Assembly: GCA_963556145.1 (NCBI GenBank)
Contig: OY744470.1
Span: 4,216,001-4,280,000 of the forward strand
From: Hygrocybe punicea
Lineage: Eukaryota > Basidiomycota > Agaricomycetes > Agaricales > Hygrophoraceae
Length of the DNA stretch: 64,000 nt
Direction of reading: 5' to 3'
A program made the position numbers and the translations under genes. Each line of letters begins with the position of its first letter. Within the stretch, counting starts at the first letter, position 1. The notes below the pieces were generated by a model. The model saw only the letters and a list, made by a program, of their open reading frames with translations. It made no database searches and had not been told where the DNA came from. This document shows positions 22,690 to 34,947 of the stretch, in pieces.

Positions 22690-23460
22690 AATTAATTACG
22701 AATCCTCACTGAACCAGGTCTGATAAAGAACGAGTCTTTTAATAAATTAAAAGAACTCGTAATTATGGTATGTAATGTAACAACAACAATGATGACTACT
22801 GCAGAGCGGCCCCTCCGCCAAATCGTCCTTCCAGAACTGATGAGAGGACTCAGACCGGGCACAGCATTGCAATCTGCTAGGAATAGTGTGATGTTGGAGG
22901 CCCACGCGTGGGGTTCTGGACGGGGATTGGGTGGAAGGGAAGAGTTTGAACGCAGACTAGAGTCGCCCCACAAAACGTCACTCCGAAGGCCTTGTACGAC
23001 ACCACGGTAATAATGTATGCAACCCATGACCTCAAGATGGTGGACAGCAGCGTCACCGTACGTTGTGTTTTTCCATTCCGGGTGGCATTTACCCTTTATC
23101 ATCAGATCACTTTGTTCCCACCATCTTATCCGGCCCCTCCGTCAACAGGCAGGCATTGACATCCCTGTGAATCTCATTTGAACTCGAATAAAACAAAGAC
23201 AAGTCGGACAATTGACTCACCCAGGATTGATTGATTGAGCGGAAGCCCTTGCAATATGGACCTTGAACACACCTTTGCTCGATCCCGGCGGCTGTGGCCT
23301 GTCGGACATCGGAACAGGGCACTAATCTTTCAGTGCCTCTGCAAACGTTGTCCGCTCTCTTTTCCCCAGCGATACTTGATCCTGTCGAGCTTATCCTCTG
23401 AGAGTGGAACCCAATCCAGAATCTGACCTTGCTCAGTTGGTTTCTATATGAAGGAGACCC
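22690..23460. other. Stretch with several short frames, no supported gene
   Basis: Frames of 60-136 codons occur on both strands. The minus-strand segment with MGCIHYYRGVVQGLRSDVLW could be an old exon. I cannot assign a family or a consistent intron structure. Confidence 0.3.
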
Positions 23461-23578
23461 TTCATTCGCGACTCAACCTCTTCCCAATCTCTTGTTGTCA
23501 TGGCAGCGTTGAGCGACTTGCACCTGGACGGACAGGCTGTTTTTTTAATTCTTTTACAAAGGACTGACGCAGCGCAGC

Positions 23579-24190
23579 GTAAGAGATGGGGGTATTTGTC
23601 GGAGGATGATTTGGGCAGTGGTTTCAGAGGTGACTGGGAGTATGAAAGAGAGGCCACAGATGAAGCGGATGCATTGGGGAGATGATATTGAGTGCGCGTT
23701 GGTGACAGAGGGGATGGGAAGTAAGGGAGACGTGGGGCAGAACTAGGGACGGGAGACGCATAAGATGGGCATCATGCAGTTGGACTTGCACATGGTGAGT
23801 CAATGGAAGGGCGGCGAGGGGGTTGCAGGTGCAACTGGCGAAGAGGGGTGATGTCGAGAGAGAGGTGCGACATGAAGATGAAGAAGAGTCTGAAGGGGTA
23901 GCCTGGGACAAAGAGGGGTTTGTTGAGCCTGCAAGGAGTGATATAGACTGATACTGATAACGAACCTTATGTGAGACGGCAGGGCAAGCCTTTCTTCGAA
24001 GAACTTGCTCCAGAGAAGGAAGGAGTGACGGGGCACTCGTAAGAGATTGCAGTATTCGCAGGGGGACGATTTGGGTGGTGGTTTCGGAGGTGATTGAGAG
24101 TAAGAAAGAGAGGTCACAGATGAAGCAGGTGCATTGGGTGACGATATCAAGTGCGTGCTGGTGACGGAGAGGATGGAAAGTAAGGGGACG
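23579..24190. repeat. ~150-bp direct duplication, spacing ~461 bp
   Basis: The segments starting at GTAAGAGATGGGGG (23579) and GTAAGAGATTGCAG (24040) run in parallel for about 150 bp, including AAGAGAGGCCACAGATGAAG against AAGAGAGGTCACAGATGAAG. Serine/proline-rich frames on the minus strand follow the repeat and are not supported as a gene. Confidence 0.7.
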
Positions 24191-24387
24191 CATTGGAGGA
24201 CTGGGGATGGGAGGGACGTCGTATGGTTGGACTTGCACGGTGAAGGGCAGTGAGGGGCTGGCAGCCACCAACCGGCCCCTTGAGGGTGCACCAAATTGGT
24301 GGTGCCCCGGGTGCTCTTATATTATAGTGGGAGGGGTGCATGGGAATAGGTGTGCACCCTAGGGTGCCAAATAGAATAAACCATTAA

Positions 24388-25150
24388 AATAATATGGACT
24401 TGGTGAAAATTTCTGTGCTCCATCTTGTATCTCATGGAGTACTGCATGGATTAACATGGTTACAGAGGAAAAGTTGTACTATTTCTTAAGGGCTATCTAC
24501 TCCTATCATTACATTGGGACCATATTTAGTATTTGGTGACCTGTGGATGAAACGAAAGGTAAACCAGTACTTTTTGACACCCAAAATGATATTGTCAAGT
24601 TATGGTGTCAAATGGACTCCTATGAAAAAGATTGTAGGGAGGAAATTGTTCATTTTTTCAAGGGCTAAAAGTACATATACCGTGTTTTTCTTTATTTTTT
24701 TCCTTTGAGGCAATATTTCATCTGTGCTATGTTTGTCCACATTAGGGTTGAAATGCCACAAGAATCATGATTATGAGCTCAAAGGACAAAGATAAAGAAA
24801 AACACGGTATATGTACTTTTAGCCCTTGAAAAAATGAACAAATTTCTCCCTACAATCTTTTTCATAGGAGTCCATTTGACACCATAACTTGACAATATCA
24901 TTTTGGGTGTCAAAAAGTACTGGTTTACCTTTCGTTTCATCCACAGGTTACCAAATACTAAATATAGTCCCAATGTAATGATAGGAGTAGATAGCCCTTA
25001 AGAAATAGTACAACTTTCCCTCTGTAACCATGTTAATCCATGCAGTACTCCATGAGATACAAGATGGAGCACAGAAATTTTCACCAAGTCCATATTATTT
25101 CAATTGATCAAAAAATTTCCCACCAGTGTCAAGCTCACTACAAACAACTG
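24388..25150. mobile_element. Palindromic mariner-like MITE, copy 1, left end truncated
   Basis: A long inverted repeat. AATAATATGGACTTGGTGAA on the left pairs with its complement on the right across about 350 bp per arm, meeting near 24740. The right end reads CAACTG followed by TA (25151), i.e. a CAGTTG terminus next to TA. The left arm stops at AATAATATGG and lacks the outer ~50 bp present on the right. It is related to 59020-59832. It interrupts the 3' end of the KDZ transposase. Confidence 0.75.
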
Positions 25151-27824
25151 TAAATGCCATGAGAGCTGGCTTGCATTTGGCAATGGCTTTGCGAGTGTGT
25201 TGGTGAAGTTTCGTTCCTAAGAGTTGATAATGAGCACATGGGATAAGAGGTGCTTCTGGATGTCATACCAAGAGCCTCCTCACAACCGCCAGCAGCTTGA
25301 TCAAGTTTGTCCCATTCGAAGAAATTCCCAATGGCTCGTTTGCGGATGTTGATCTTGAGGTCGCGAGCCATGAGAAGTGTCTGAATGAAATCAAAGTCCA
25401 CCCCTTCAAGCTCCAGAAAGGCATCCTCAACATTAAGGGATGCGTAGAGTCCTTCGACTTTGCTCTTGAGGCGGTCGTGAGTCCGTTCGAGGCTATCTAA
25501 CAGAGAGGCCGTGTCGTTGTTTGGCACTCCTTTGGTCAGGGTTGATTGAGCTGTTTGAATGGTGCGATCAACGGTGTCAAGATCGCTTTGCAGTGTGAGT
25601 ACAGAATCAAGTTCTTTCTTGAGGTGTGCTGGTGCATCTGCGAGTATAGCATAAGTACAACATGAGTGTGGTGGTAGATGATCTTGAGATACTCACGAGC
25701 CCGTATTGATAACTGTGATTCTTGCTGAGAGATCCACTGCTGGCGAAGTTCGGGAAGAGTTACCCCACACTCTTCTAAAGATCTCTGGGCCTTGTCTCCT
25801 TGATTTTTAACTCCAAGTCGGAGTCGGCGTCGAATCCAGTCGCCAAGATCATCATGTAGCTCCTGCCCAATGGCACATGCCTGGCGATCAACCAGCCATA
25901 GCCTGCGCAACCTCTGAGATAGTTTAGTTGGTGATGAAATAAAGCACAAGTATGAAAGGTCGACACTCACCCCTGATGATCTGGTTATCCCAATTAGCTC
26001 TTGGAGCCGTGACCACAACCGCTCCACCCCTTCTCCATCTGTTAGGCCAAGTCCGATGCGTAATCGAGGATTATAAACAAGCCGACACGCCCACTGGTGA
26101 CCGTAAGCATGCATAGCGGTGGTGGTGAACATCAAACGCGAGGCGATATCCGAAGAAAATATGCCATACTGTAAACAATGTCAGATGGCGTGTTGAGCTA
26201 GGAACAAAAGGACATACCAGCTGTACCGAGCGGTCGAGCACACATCCAATGTCGTACAAAGCGGCAACCGTTGCCCCAGGAGGCAGGTGCGAGAAAAGAT
26301 GTTCTATCAGGGCTACTGCATACTTCTGTTGCTCTCCTGGAGTATCCATATTGGCGAAAAACAGCGGGATGTCATGTCGGCAAATCAGGCTAACAATCCC
26401 AGTGTCATCAAATTGTTCGCTTTTGCTTTTGTCCTTGCTGCCATTGGTAGCATCGTGTGAGTTCTTACATTCATCCACAGCCTCGTCTGGAACCTTCGGC
26501 TGGTAAGGTTTGGCTGGAGCCTTCCGTAGGCTCTCAATGCGGTCACCAACGGCATCAACTTGCGCCTTTGAGATGAAGTAAATTGGGTTGAAGAAGTTTG
26601 GGCTGTCCCCAGCACATTTGCCGTGGCAATGGTGCGTGTTTCCATCAGTACTGACATGAATATCGGCACCACTATCACGGCATCAATACCAACCAGGCAG
26701 TTATCAGGGTTTACTTACTTGTTGAATGACCGGCCATAAAACAGGCCGGAGAAGCAGGCTGGGCAGTGTTGCTGGAGGATTCGAGATGCTTGGCCAGGTT
26801 CCAATGTCGTAGTAGGTTGGGAGGCAAGGTTTGGCGGAGGTGGATCTGGAGGTACTTTGGCTTCTTGGATGCGCTCGTCTGCTACCTCCAGCGCCGAGCT
26901 GACCTCTTTCTCAAGGAGTACACGTAGACTGTCATACCATTGAATGGCATAACCAAGACCGCGACAGAAAGGCTCTCGGATGGGATCACCCTTGAATTAT
27001 GTTACTCGCTGGGTAGAATAATGACAGAGTGATGCTTACAGCCTTATCCTGCTGTAGAAACCTCGCTCGGTATAAAACGAATGAAGAGCTGAAGCTATTG
27101 CGTTCACTGCGTCACAAGATTGTTCAAAGAGAGCACAATAGAGGCCGAGGAGGTTAATTGCGACTGCTATGTGTGGTTGGGATGGCGCAGTGGGAAACAG
27201 GCCATTTGCAACCAGCAGCTGAGGAAGTGTGCGGCAGCTGCAAGTCGACATTGACATTGAGATATAATCTAATAGTTCCATCAGTTGGCGGTTTCCTTTT
27301 AGAACTGCAAACGACATACGGTCAAAATATAGGCATATCATTTGGTGTGTTTTCATTGTACAATGTGACCGTTTGCAAGCTCCATCAAGGGTGCTGGGAG
27401 GGGGAAGAACGCGAGCATGGGACTGATGGAGATATGAAAGGAGAGGGCGGACAAGGGTGGGTAGTAATGATTTCCAAGTGTTATATAAACGATATGCTGC
27501 AGTGTCTGGGACAATTCGCCGCTGAATGGTAGTGTCGAGAGAGAGGTCAGGATCAGGAGTGTGAGACTCAGTTGCAGGTTGATTGACCATCATGTCGACA
27601 TCGGGGTCAGAGTCAACATAGTTGGATTGTTCAGGTTCCACGTCTTCATCGTGCTGAGCTTGCTGAAGGGAGAGGAGCTTTGCAAGGAGTGCCTGGTGTT
27701 TGGCGGCCTGGTTGGGAATTTTAATACGAGTTGTGGTTTTGTTCTTGTCGCGAAGCTTTTGGGGACTTGAGAAGTGCTTGCCTAGTCCAGGGGCAGTCAG
27801 TTGTTTGGAACGGGCTGAGGGCAT
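25151..27824 (-). pseudogene. KDZ-type transposase, 3'-truncated
   Basis: Kyakuja-Dileera-Zisupton family transposase in several exons. The best start is MPSARSKQLT at 27824. Blocks in order: FCSCRTLPQLL-type text near 27230, LYCALFEQSCDAVNA, HCPACFSGLFYGRSF (26760), ADIHVSTDGNTHH (26620-26655, acidic catalytic block), ICRHDIPLFFANMDTPGEQQ, ALYDIGCVLDRS, MHAYGHQWACRLVYNPR (26110), GLGLTDGEGVERLW (about 26019-26054), and near the end VESLYASL-like and LLMARDLKINIRKRAI. Introns such as GTAAGTAAACCC...TGATAG are short. The frame ends at ALMAF, where a MITE begins, so the C-terminal ~100-150 residues usual for the family are missing. I did not find them on the other side of the MITE. Confidence 0.85.
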
Positions 27825-27899
27825 GCCGCTGAGGGTGGACAGGACGATGACTATCAGAGACCAGCAGTGACTAGCTACCAAAGGCAAGTTGTGACCCAC

Positions 27900-28327
27900 C
27901 TCGAACGATCCTCGAAGGACCCCCGAACGAGCAGTGAAGAGGTTCCGTGTTATTTTTAGATATAAATAAAACCGTTTTGGGAATTTATATTACAGAGGTA
28001 CTCTGGGATGTCGACCTCTTAGGTACATTTCCCACAACAAAAGAACCCCACCTTCCAGGGTCAAAGAAGCACGGAAGAGACCTGCCTAAGGTGGGCACGG
28101 TGGATGGGTGAGGGGCAGCGGGCCGTGGAATAAACAGATCACTTACCCATATAAAATCTTCGAACCTCTGGGCAATGAGATATTCGAGCCCTTGCCGTTT
28201 TGATCAAGACGATCCAACCAGCCAATCAAGGTCTTCATAACCTGGCCACCAATGAAGAGGGCTCATCAGTCAGTGTCGTTCCGACAACATTTTGTATTTT
28301 TCATCAGAAGATCTACAATGTCTTATT
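27900..28327. other. Gap between KDZ and Plavaka elements
   Basis: About 430 bp without a supported gene. It should hold the 5' end of the KDZ element and the left flank of the Plavaka element, but I could not fix either terminus. Confidence 0.35.
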
Positions 28328-28440
28328 TCGGCTGAGTGCTTATTTAATCTTGCTTATGCTTTTCTCAGCGAACTTATCAAAGCTTTTTACATGCTTCTCG
28401 CTTTCTTGGTTGAGCTTATGCTTTCATATAGAGCCAACTA

Positions 28441-31420
28441 TTAAAATGCAATTTCATGACTATGGTGATCTATATACTTGTTGACGTAGTAAGAATGGAA
28501 CGCATATAGAGTGTGCTGGAAGCCAAAATTACATGGCAAACGCTGTTTACCATAGACCGCCATCAAATGTGCACCCCGCAGGATCATGTCCGTGTGTATT
28601 ACTGACATCGCCCATTGCCCTCTCACAATATGAGGTTTGACAATCCACATCCTGGTGAGCTCACAGGGCTGCAAATCAGAAGGGATGAGCCATTCAACAA
28701 GTGCACAGGGGTACAGAATGTCGGCAAAGTGAAAATCAAAAAAAAAGGCGTACATGTCCAACGTGTAAGCCACGGAATCCGTCCTGTTCCTGGTCTTTGG
28801 CAATAAAGACTGTGTCGTATCGCGCTGCACCTTTATACCATGATGGTGTGGCTCGAATAACCTCCCGGTGCATACCACCAACTCCCGAGACATCACTGGG
28901 TGCATAGTAGATCGAGGTGGCCGAATGATACACACGTACTTGGCCTGAAAACAATGGACAGTCTTCTAGAGGAACGTTGGCACCCGGAATGATGGAATCC
29001 GGATGTAATACATCATAAAGGAAGCGGCCAATATGTTCTTGAAGGCGTGGTTGCTGGATGTAGAGCATGAGTACCTTCACATGGCCCGGATAACCTTGTG
29101 CTGTCATGGGTTTGAGTTATGAATTAACATATAGACACATTACACGTACCTTTGGTTCTTGCCAGCGAAACTTCACCCTCGTATCTGTTTCCATCCACCA
29201 GGCCCTCGTCCACGTCATCATCGTTACCTGTCTTGTTGACAGTGGGCAACACGAGGGCAAGAGGGGCCACGTCGACCATCACAGGTATCCCAGTGCTTGG
29301 GCCGTCAAGCATTTTACGGTGAGCAAAGTCGACCTTAGCTGCCGCAAGCTTGTCAAGCCTTTGATTAATGAGTAACATTTGGCCCAGCGCTTTCCAGTGG
29401 CTCGATCGTCGCCAGGGCTTTTTGACAGCCTTTATGTGTTTTGACTCGGTGATTGAAGAACAAAGGCCATTGAGGGCCCCGCACTGTTGTATGCCGCGTT
29501 GGTAGTGGTCAAGGGAATGTTGTCGAGGGAGTACAAAGTTGTTACGGACACCAGTGTCAACAAAGATAACACGGTCTCGTCGGAAGTTGGCCAGAGCCAT
29601 GTCAATTGCACATAACGTGTCCTCGTCTACAACTGACGGGCGTACATAATAACAGAAGTCCATGAATGAACTTATTGCACAGACCATTTGGTCAGGTACA
29701 TAACCAACAATTGCCGGCAAAAAGACCTGTTGAGAGCAATGAGGTACGATAATTTTATAGAGGCTATAATATACCTTCATAAGTGCCTTGGAATCATCAC
29801 CGGTCCATTGTTTGAAGTTTCGGCCCTGGTGGAACCGACGTAGACCAGGGAAGGCAGGGGCAGCCGCTATTCGATGGTCTATATCAGCCAGCATCTTGCG
29901 TGCATTGGCCGGTGTGTGTGTGTGTTCTATATAGTCAACCACCCAGGTTACGAGGTGGTCCTTGAATGATCCTTTGATGACTTGGTGGAGGATATCGGGT
30001 GACAAGAGCTCATGGATATTGGCCCGCGGGAAGTATACTGTGAATGGCTGTTTGATTGGAGTAAATAAAGATATCTTTTAGCGACATCGGCTAACATACT
30101 GTGACATCGCCGACCATGCCGTACCCATTCCATAGTTCCTGAGCGGTGAACGCCTCTTGAAGTGCATCCGTATGCACATGTGATCGAAGCCCACATGGTT
30201 CCGCCGAATCCAGTTTATCTGCTGGTATAAGACACCTGAATATTCAATCAGCGAAGTGCATGGGTTTAAAATGATGACTGTAGACTTACTTTGGACACCA
30301 GCCCTGAACTATACAGGCCAGTAATGCCTGTTCGGGGTAATCCGCAATATATGGTCCCACACCGTAAATGACACGGCAGAAGTGTCCGTCACCACATCGG
30401 GTGACGCGTGGCTTGATCATATGTGGTTCGAGGGATTGGAGAATATGTGCCAGGGATGTGTGAAACAGTTGTTGGCGAAAGCGGCGGAAATCCGGGTCAT
30501 CTTGAAACTCACGATCAGCTGGGCCAGGGAGGTTAGTTGCCGAACCTAAGGACAACAAAAAAACACACTCTTTGCAATCGCAAGAAAGCCCACCAATGTC
30601 ACAGCATTTCGATGTGCTCGCCGGACATTATTATGTACAGGTCCAAGTGATGCATATAGTGGATAGTATTCATTCTGGCCAGTGGCAACTGACACGGTTG
30701 TTTTGTCACTGCCTAACACGATAGGTGCAAACATAGCACCATGATTTTCTGGGTCTTCGGCAATGAGGTCCTGTCATTTCAAGGGTTGTTAGTTTCAGTT
30801 AGATTACCAATTTGGCAGCTTACCGCCTGCTCCCATGCCCAATTCCCAGAATATAGCTCCTTTTCATCCGCAAAAGGTGGATCCGACTCAGGATATAAAG
30901 CAGCTAGCAATTCCATATGTCGGTTTATTTTACCCGCAGACATCTCAACGTCATGGAACAGAAAATCTGCCAATTCAAACTCAGCCCGGCCCGCATATGG
31001 CGAATAATCATTCATAGCTTTGATAGCAGATGGGAAAGGGGGAGTATTGGGTGGAAGGTCATCACCTTCAGGATCGCAAGGGGTGCCTATCACATTTGGC
31101 ATCAATATGGCAAGTGCAAGCATACCCAGAGTCGACTCACCATCGATGATGGGGTGGTTAACGATAAATTGTCCATCAGCCATCCACACATGAGGGTTAG
31201 GTGAGCCACGATCAAGATCATGATCATCATAATTCGGTGTGTCATCCCGTTGAGATGGGGCGTCGCGAGGTGGTGTTTGTATGGGAGGGTGATTCGACGG
31301 TGGTTTTATGTGAGTATTTAAGTGCTGCGTATGGCCGGATCGGCTTTGGAAATATCTGTTGCATCCTGGGTGGGGGCATGGAAACTGGAGAGGTTTGAAG
31401 AACTTCTTTATTCTCTGCAT
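28441..31420 (-). CDS. Plavaka transposase, apparently intact
   Basis: A multi-exon gene. The N terminus is a C2H2 finger (CPHPGCNRYFQSRSGHTQH, then LNTH). Then come IVLGSDKTTVSVATGQNEYY and VRRAHRNAVTLVGFLAI (30560-30720), GPYIADYPEQALLACIVQGW (30300), LSPDILHQVIKGSFKDHLVT (29970-30010), FKQWTGDDSKALMK, PRQHSLDHYQRGI, GLCSSITESKHIKAVKKPWR and RLDKLAAAKVDFAHRKML. The C terminus ends YYVNKYIDHHSHEIAF at the stop (28441), the usual end of the family. Intron joins that I checked, such as ALMK|VFLPAIVGYV, keep the frame. I saw no internal stop in the aligned blocks, but I did not splice every exon. Family role: cut-and-paste transposition of a CACTA-related element. Confidence 0.85.
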
Positions 31421-31567
31421 TGATGGATTGAGCTGGCGTATGTTGGCTGTGAGGTTGGCGGCCTGAGTGAGAACACGTGTGGTCCTGTATCATTGCAAAC
31501 TCAGCCACGATAAAAAGGTACAAGATATATCAAAACGAACCATTTCCCACATTAACCGCTTTGCTCA
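31421..31567. promoter_or_regulatory. Divergent promoter region between the Plavaka genes
   Basis: Only 147 bp separate the two divergent start codons, so this stretch must hold both promoters if both genes are expressed. No defined factor site was recognised. Confidence 0.5.
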
Positions 31568-33717
31568 ATGCCCAACAAAAAAAAACTGGTGATCACGTCC
31601 AACATCACTTCTGATGTCTCCTTGGCTGGTCGGATGACCACTCGTACTGGGAATAGGGATCGCATCATCGGTCTCCCTGACATGCCAACAAAAAGGGCCA
31701 CAAAAGAAGAGGTAGCTGCTAAAAAAACCGCAGCTGAGCACGAGAAGGCCCACAAATTTGCAACTAACCTCGAGGCCATGAAAAAGGTAGCCGCAATTGA
31801 GGACGCTCTGAACCAAGCAGAGACTGCAAAAGACGCCAACGCGAACCAACCCATATCGACCAAGTTGAAGTGGATGCATCGCAGGGTGTCGTCTACCATC
31901 ACTGCAGATCCAGTGTTACAAGGTAACACCTTGTAAACACAAAGTTATTGTACTCACTTAATACGAAGGTACAACCTCGGCACCTGGTGATGTGTCCGAT
32001 GTGGATGGCCCACGAGAAAATAGTGAAACTGATATCTATGAGGATGATGAAAATGATATTAGTAATGAAGCAGGATCAACATACGAAGACGACGAGGAGT
32101 TCAGCCACGAAGAGAGTGACGAGGACATCTCCAAGCCAGCCTCCAAGGCCAGCAAGGAGGTGGAGATCAAGGTGCGAAAAAGCAAACTGCATGCTGATAA
32201 GGGAGAAGAAGCGAGGTTACGTGTCACGGCTCACCGCATGTACCCGGATCCGGGAAGCAAGCGCAAGGCAGATATTCACACTTCCCCCAAGAAACAGTTT
32301 GTGATGCCCCTTATGTGTCATGCTCTCATTACTACGTAATCTCTTGTGTTTCCTTAGATCAATGGCCAAACATCCAAAACCCACAGCAGCCCTCGTCGGC
32401 ATGATCAAAAACTGGGAGTCGAAGGTTCCTGCTGGCTCTCCCCAGACTACTACTCATACTAGCTTCACAAGCACGAAGACCACTCAGTCGGATATGTTTC
32501 AATCTGGTGGTATCAGCAACAATGAGGCCGAATTAGTATATGTCCAAGGTCCCATCAAAGTAAAATCCGAACCCGGTATCACACCTCGTGTATGTTCATC
32601 CGATAAAATATTGATGTGTCACTGATACGAGCAGCAGGCCCAACCTATTGCCAAAGTCCGTGTTGCCACAGGTACCGCTGTTGACTTGGATCAAGGGTCG
32701 ATGCGTAAACAGAAGGAGAAATCGCGGAAGGGGAAGGCGACACTCAGGGATCTGCCTGATCAAGCGACAATCAAGTTCAGTGCGCTGTACATACCCAACG
32801 TCAAACTCTATGTGGGCACATTACCTGCTTGGGCCGAACCTGATGTAGGCGTGCTCAAAGAAATATGGGACAACATCTATGCGAAGATTGAGTGCGGTTG
32901 GGATAAGGATGAGACGACTCATCTCCTTGTACGTCAAACTAGATATTATTTCTCACACATACTTCTCTTGACCACTTTTAGATCGGTTATCACCTCGAGT
33001 CATGGCACAACATGTTTGCACAGCATGCCATGCTCGCCGTCGAAGCGCTACTCACTGGAGAAGAGTTCCCTATGAAAGAAGATCGTGCAAAGAAAGCCAT
33101 TGAATGTCTTGGAACGAATCCGGAAAATCGTCCATTCTACTGGAAGCAACGACCAGATGGGAAAAATCTGGTGCGTTGCTGGGATACGTGAATACATTGC
33201 AGTAACTGACATCGGCAAACTGTCAGCTTTTTCAGTCTGACGTGATTACTTTCACCTTGTCTCCGCACTTCAAGCACACAAAGAATGCGACGGACCTTCT
33301 GTTCCAGGAGCAACACCCCATTGGTGCTTTGATTCTGTCTATCCAAGCCGTAGAAATTCAGCTTATCTTCTATGGATTTTCACTGATTTCTGTTCATAGG
33401 TGGAGCGAGCTTTTTCCTGTTGGGTCACTGGTGAAGAAGTGATTCCTGCGCAAAAACTTGGGCATTTCTCTCAGGAAAACTATGGCAATTGAGAAGTTCT
33501 TGGTGCAAATGGTGTTATGAAGATTGAGAAACGGGCTTCAGGTCTGCTCCCCTCAGTGAAAAAGTTGTCGGCCAAACAATGGTTTGAAATCACCACTGCG
33601 GCAAAAAGGCATGCCTTCGATAACAGGAGTGAACCTTCTCTCCCGGCCATGTCTGTGGATGTCAGCGATGACGAAGGATTTTTGCTGGAGCAATCGGATT
33701 TCGAGGACGAGGCTTGA
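31568..33717 (+). pseudogene. Plavaka second gene (companion protein), one nonsense codon
   Basis: Exon 1 (31568-31933) encodes a basic, lysine-rich start (MPNKKKLVITSN). Its 46-nt intron begins GTAACACC, and the next exon continues APGDVSDVDG and an acidic Asp/Glu-rich stretch with EESDEDISK. Later exons carry RDLPDQATIKFSALYIPNVK (32740-32815), a WDNIYAKIECGWDKDETTH block, FAQHAMLAVEALLTGEEFP, then THPIGAL-type text (HPIGALILSIQAVERAFSCW after splicing near 33345-33410). It ends VKKLSAKQWFEITTAAKRHA and an acidic tail. I have seen such proteins beside Plavaka-type transposases in Agaricomycetes; the function is unknown. A TGA at about 33490 (FSQENYGN then stop) breaks the last coding exon unless it is spliced out. 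Confidence 0.6.
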
Positions 33718-34095
33718 GTGCTCGCAGGTGAGTTTTTTGCCTCACAACACATGGACCGTCGGTCAACGGTGACAACTTTGTTGGCAGAATTGGCTACCTA
33801 TATACCAGTTCGGAACAAACGCGGCCGTGCATATATCCATGTTCCACTCACTACATCTTTCCCTTGGTAGTCAATACGGACTTAGATTCTTTGTTTACCC
33901 CAATATTACTGCTGCTTCCGTCTCCATGTCCCTATTCTTCAAATAAGCCAGTACTGAGAGCTAAAAGCAATGTGCTTATTAGAAAGCTAACGGCTCTTTT
34001 ACCAGCTTTTTCGCTCCTAGAAAAGCTGGGCGAGCTTTTTGCTTTTTGTGCTTTTCGTGCTTATATAAGCTGAATAAGCACGCCAAAGCCGATGT

Positions 34096-34944
34096 CACAG
34101 GGTGCACAGTAGCATATCATGTCACACAGTATCTTGAAAGTACTTGACAAGTATACTAAATATCATTACCGTAACATTCAACATGGTATTGTGACAGTAT
34201 TCAGACATAAACTACAATACTTGTGCTCAAATTCATCTGAAGGTATGAAGGCAAATGAGACTTATACCTTTTCAATAACATCAAGCCTTTTGTTTCACTA
34301 CTTTTACTGTATCTACAGCAAAGTACCATATAGTTCAGATAGAATACTTGCAGCCTAAGATGAATAAAAGTATTAAACTAGTAAGGAAGTTGTGCCACTT
34401 TCACTACTAGGATACCTTTTGAATCCTTTCAAGATACAGTGTGAAATAGTATAGTACTGTTGCCATATTGTAGATTTAAGATACTGTGTCAATACTTTTA
34501 AGATACTGTTTCAGTACTTTTATTATAATAAAAGTATCTTAAAAGTATTGACACAGTATCTTAAATCCACAATATGGCAACAGTACTATACTATTTCACA
34601 CTGTATCTTGAAAGGATTCAAAAGGTATCCTAATAGTAAAAGTGGCACAACTTCCTTACTAGTTTAATACTTTTATTCATCTTAGGCTGCAAGTATTCTA
34701 TCCGAACTATATGGTACTTTGCTGTAGATACAGTAAAAGTAGTGAAACAAAAGGCTTGATGTTATTGAAAAGGTATAAGTCTCATTTGCCTTCATACCTT
34801 CAGATGAATTTGAGCACAAGTATTGTAGTTTATGTCTGAATACTGTCACAATACCATGTTGAATGTTACGGTAATGATATTTAGTATACTTGTCAAGTAC
34901 TTTCAAGATACTGTGTGACATGGTATGCTACTGCGCACCCTGTG
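34096..34944. mobile_element. 849-bp palindromic CACAG MITE, copy 1
   Basis: A near-perfect palindrome. CACAGGGTGCACAGTAGCAT at the left end is mirrored at the right (GCGCACCCTGTG), with arms of about 420 bp meeting at TTTATTATAATAAAA near 34520. The target duplication is TGT (34093-34095 and 34945-34947). CACAG ends with a 3-bp duplication fit the CACTA superfamily. It abuts the right edge of the Plavaka element. The 79-codon frames inside are mirror images of each other and are not genes. Confidence 0.9.
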
Positions 34945-34947
34945 TGT

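Larger units (their letters stand above)
28328..34092. mobile_element. Plavaka (CACTA-like) transposon, about 5.8 kb
   Basis: It contains two divergent genes, the transposase (-) and a second protein (+). Both flanks are rich in GCTTAT/ATAAGC words. The left edge has TCGGCTGAGTGCTTATT (28328) and the right edge, read inverted, has TCGGCTTTGGCGTGCTTATT (34092), a plausible imperfect terminal inverted repeat. The expected CAC start was not clearly found, so the boundaries are approximate. Confidence 0.6.

Noticed and set aside
23624..24271. 215-codon minus-strand serine/proline-rich frame
   Set aside because: It spans two copies of a ~150-bp direct repeat, overlaps another long frame and has no recognisable domain.
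34119..34921. Two 79-codon frames, identical in protein
   Set aside because: They are the two arms of one palindromic MITE read on opposite strands. The same pair recurs at 41757-42559.
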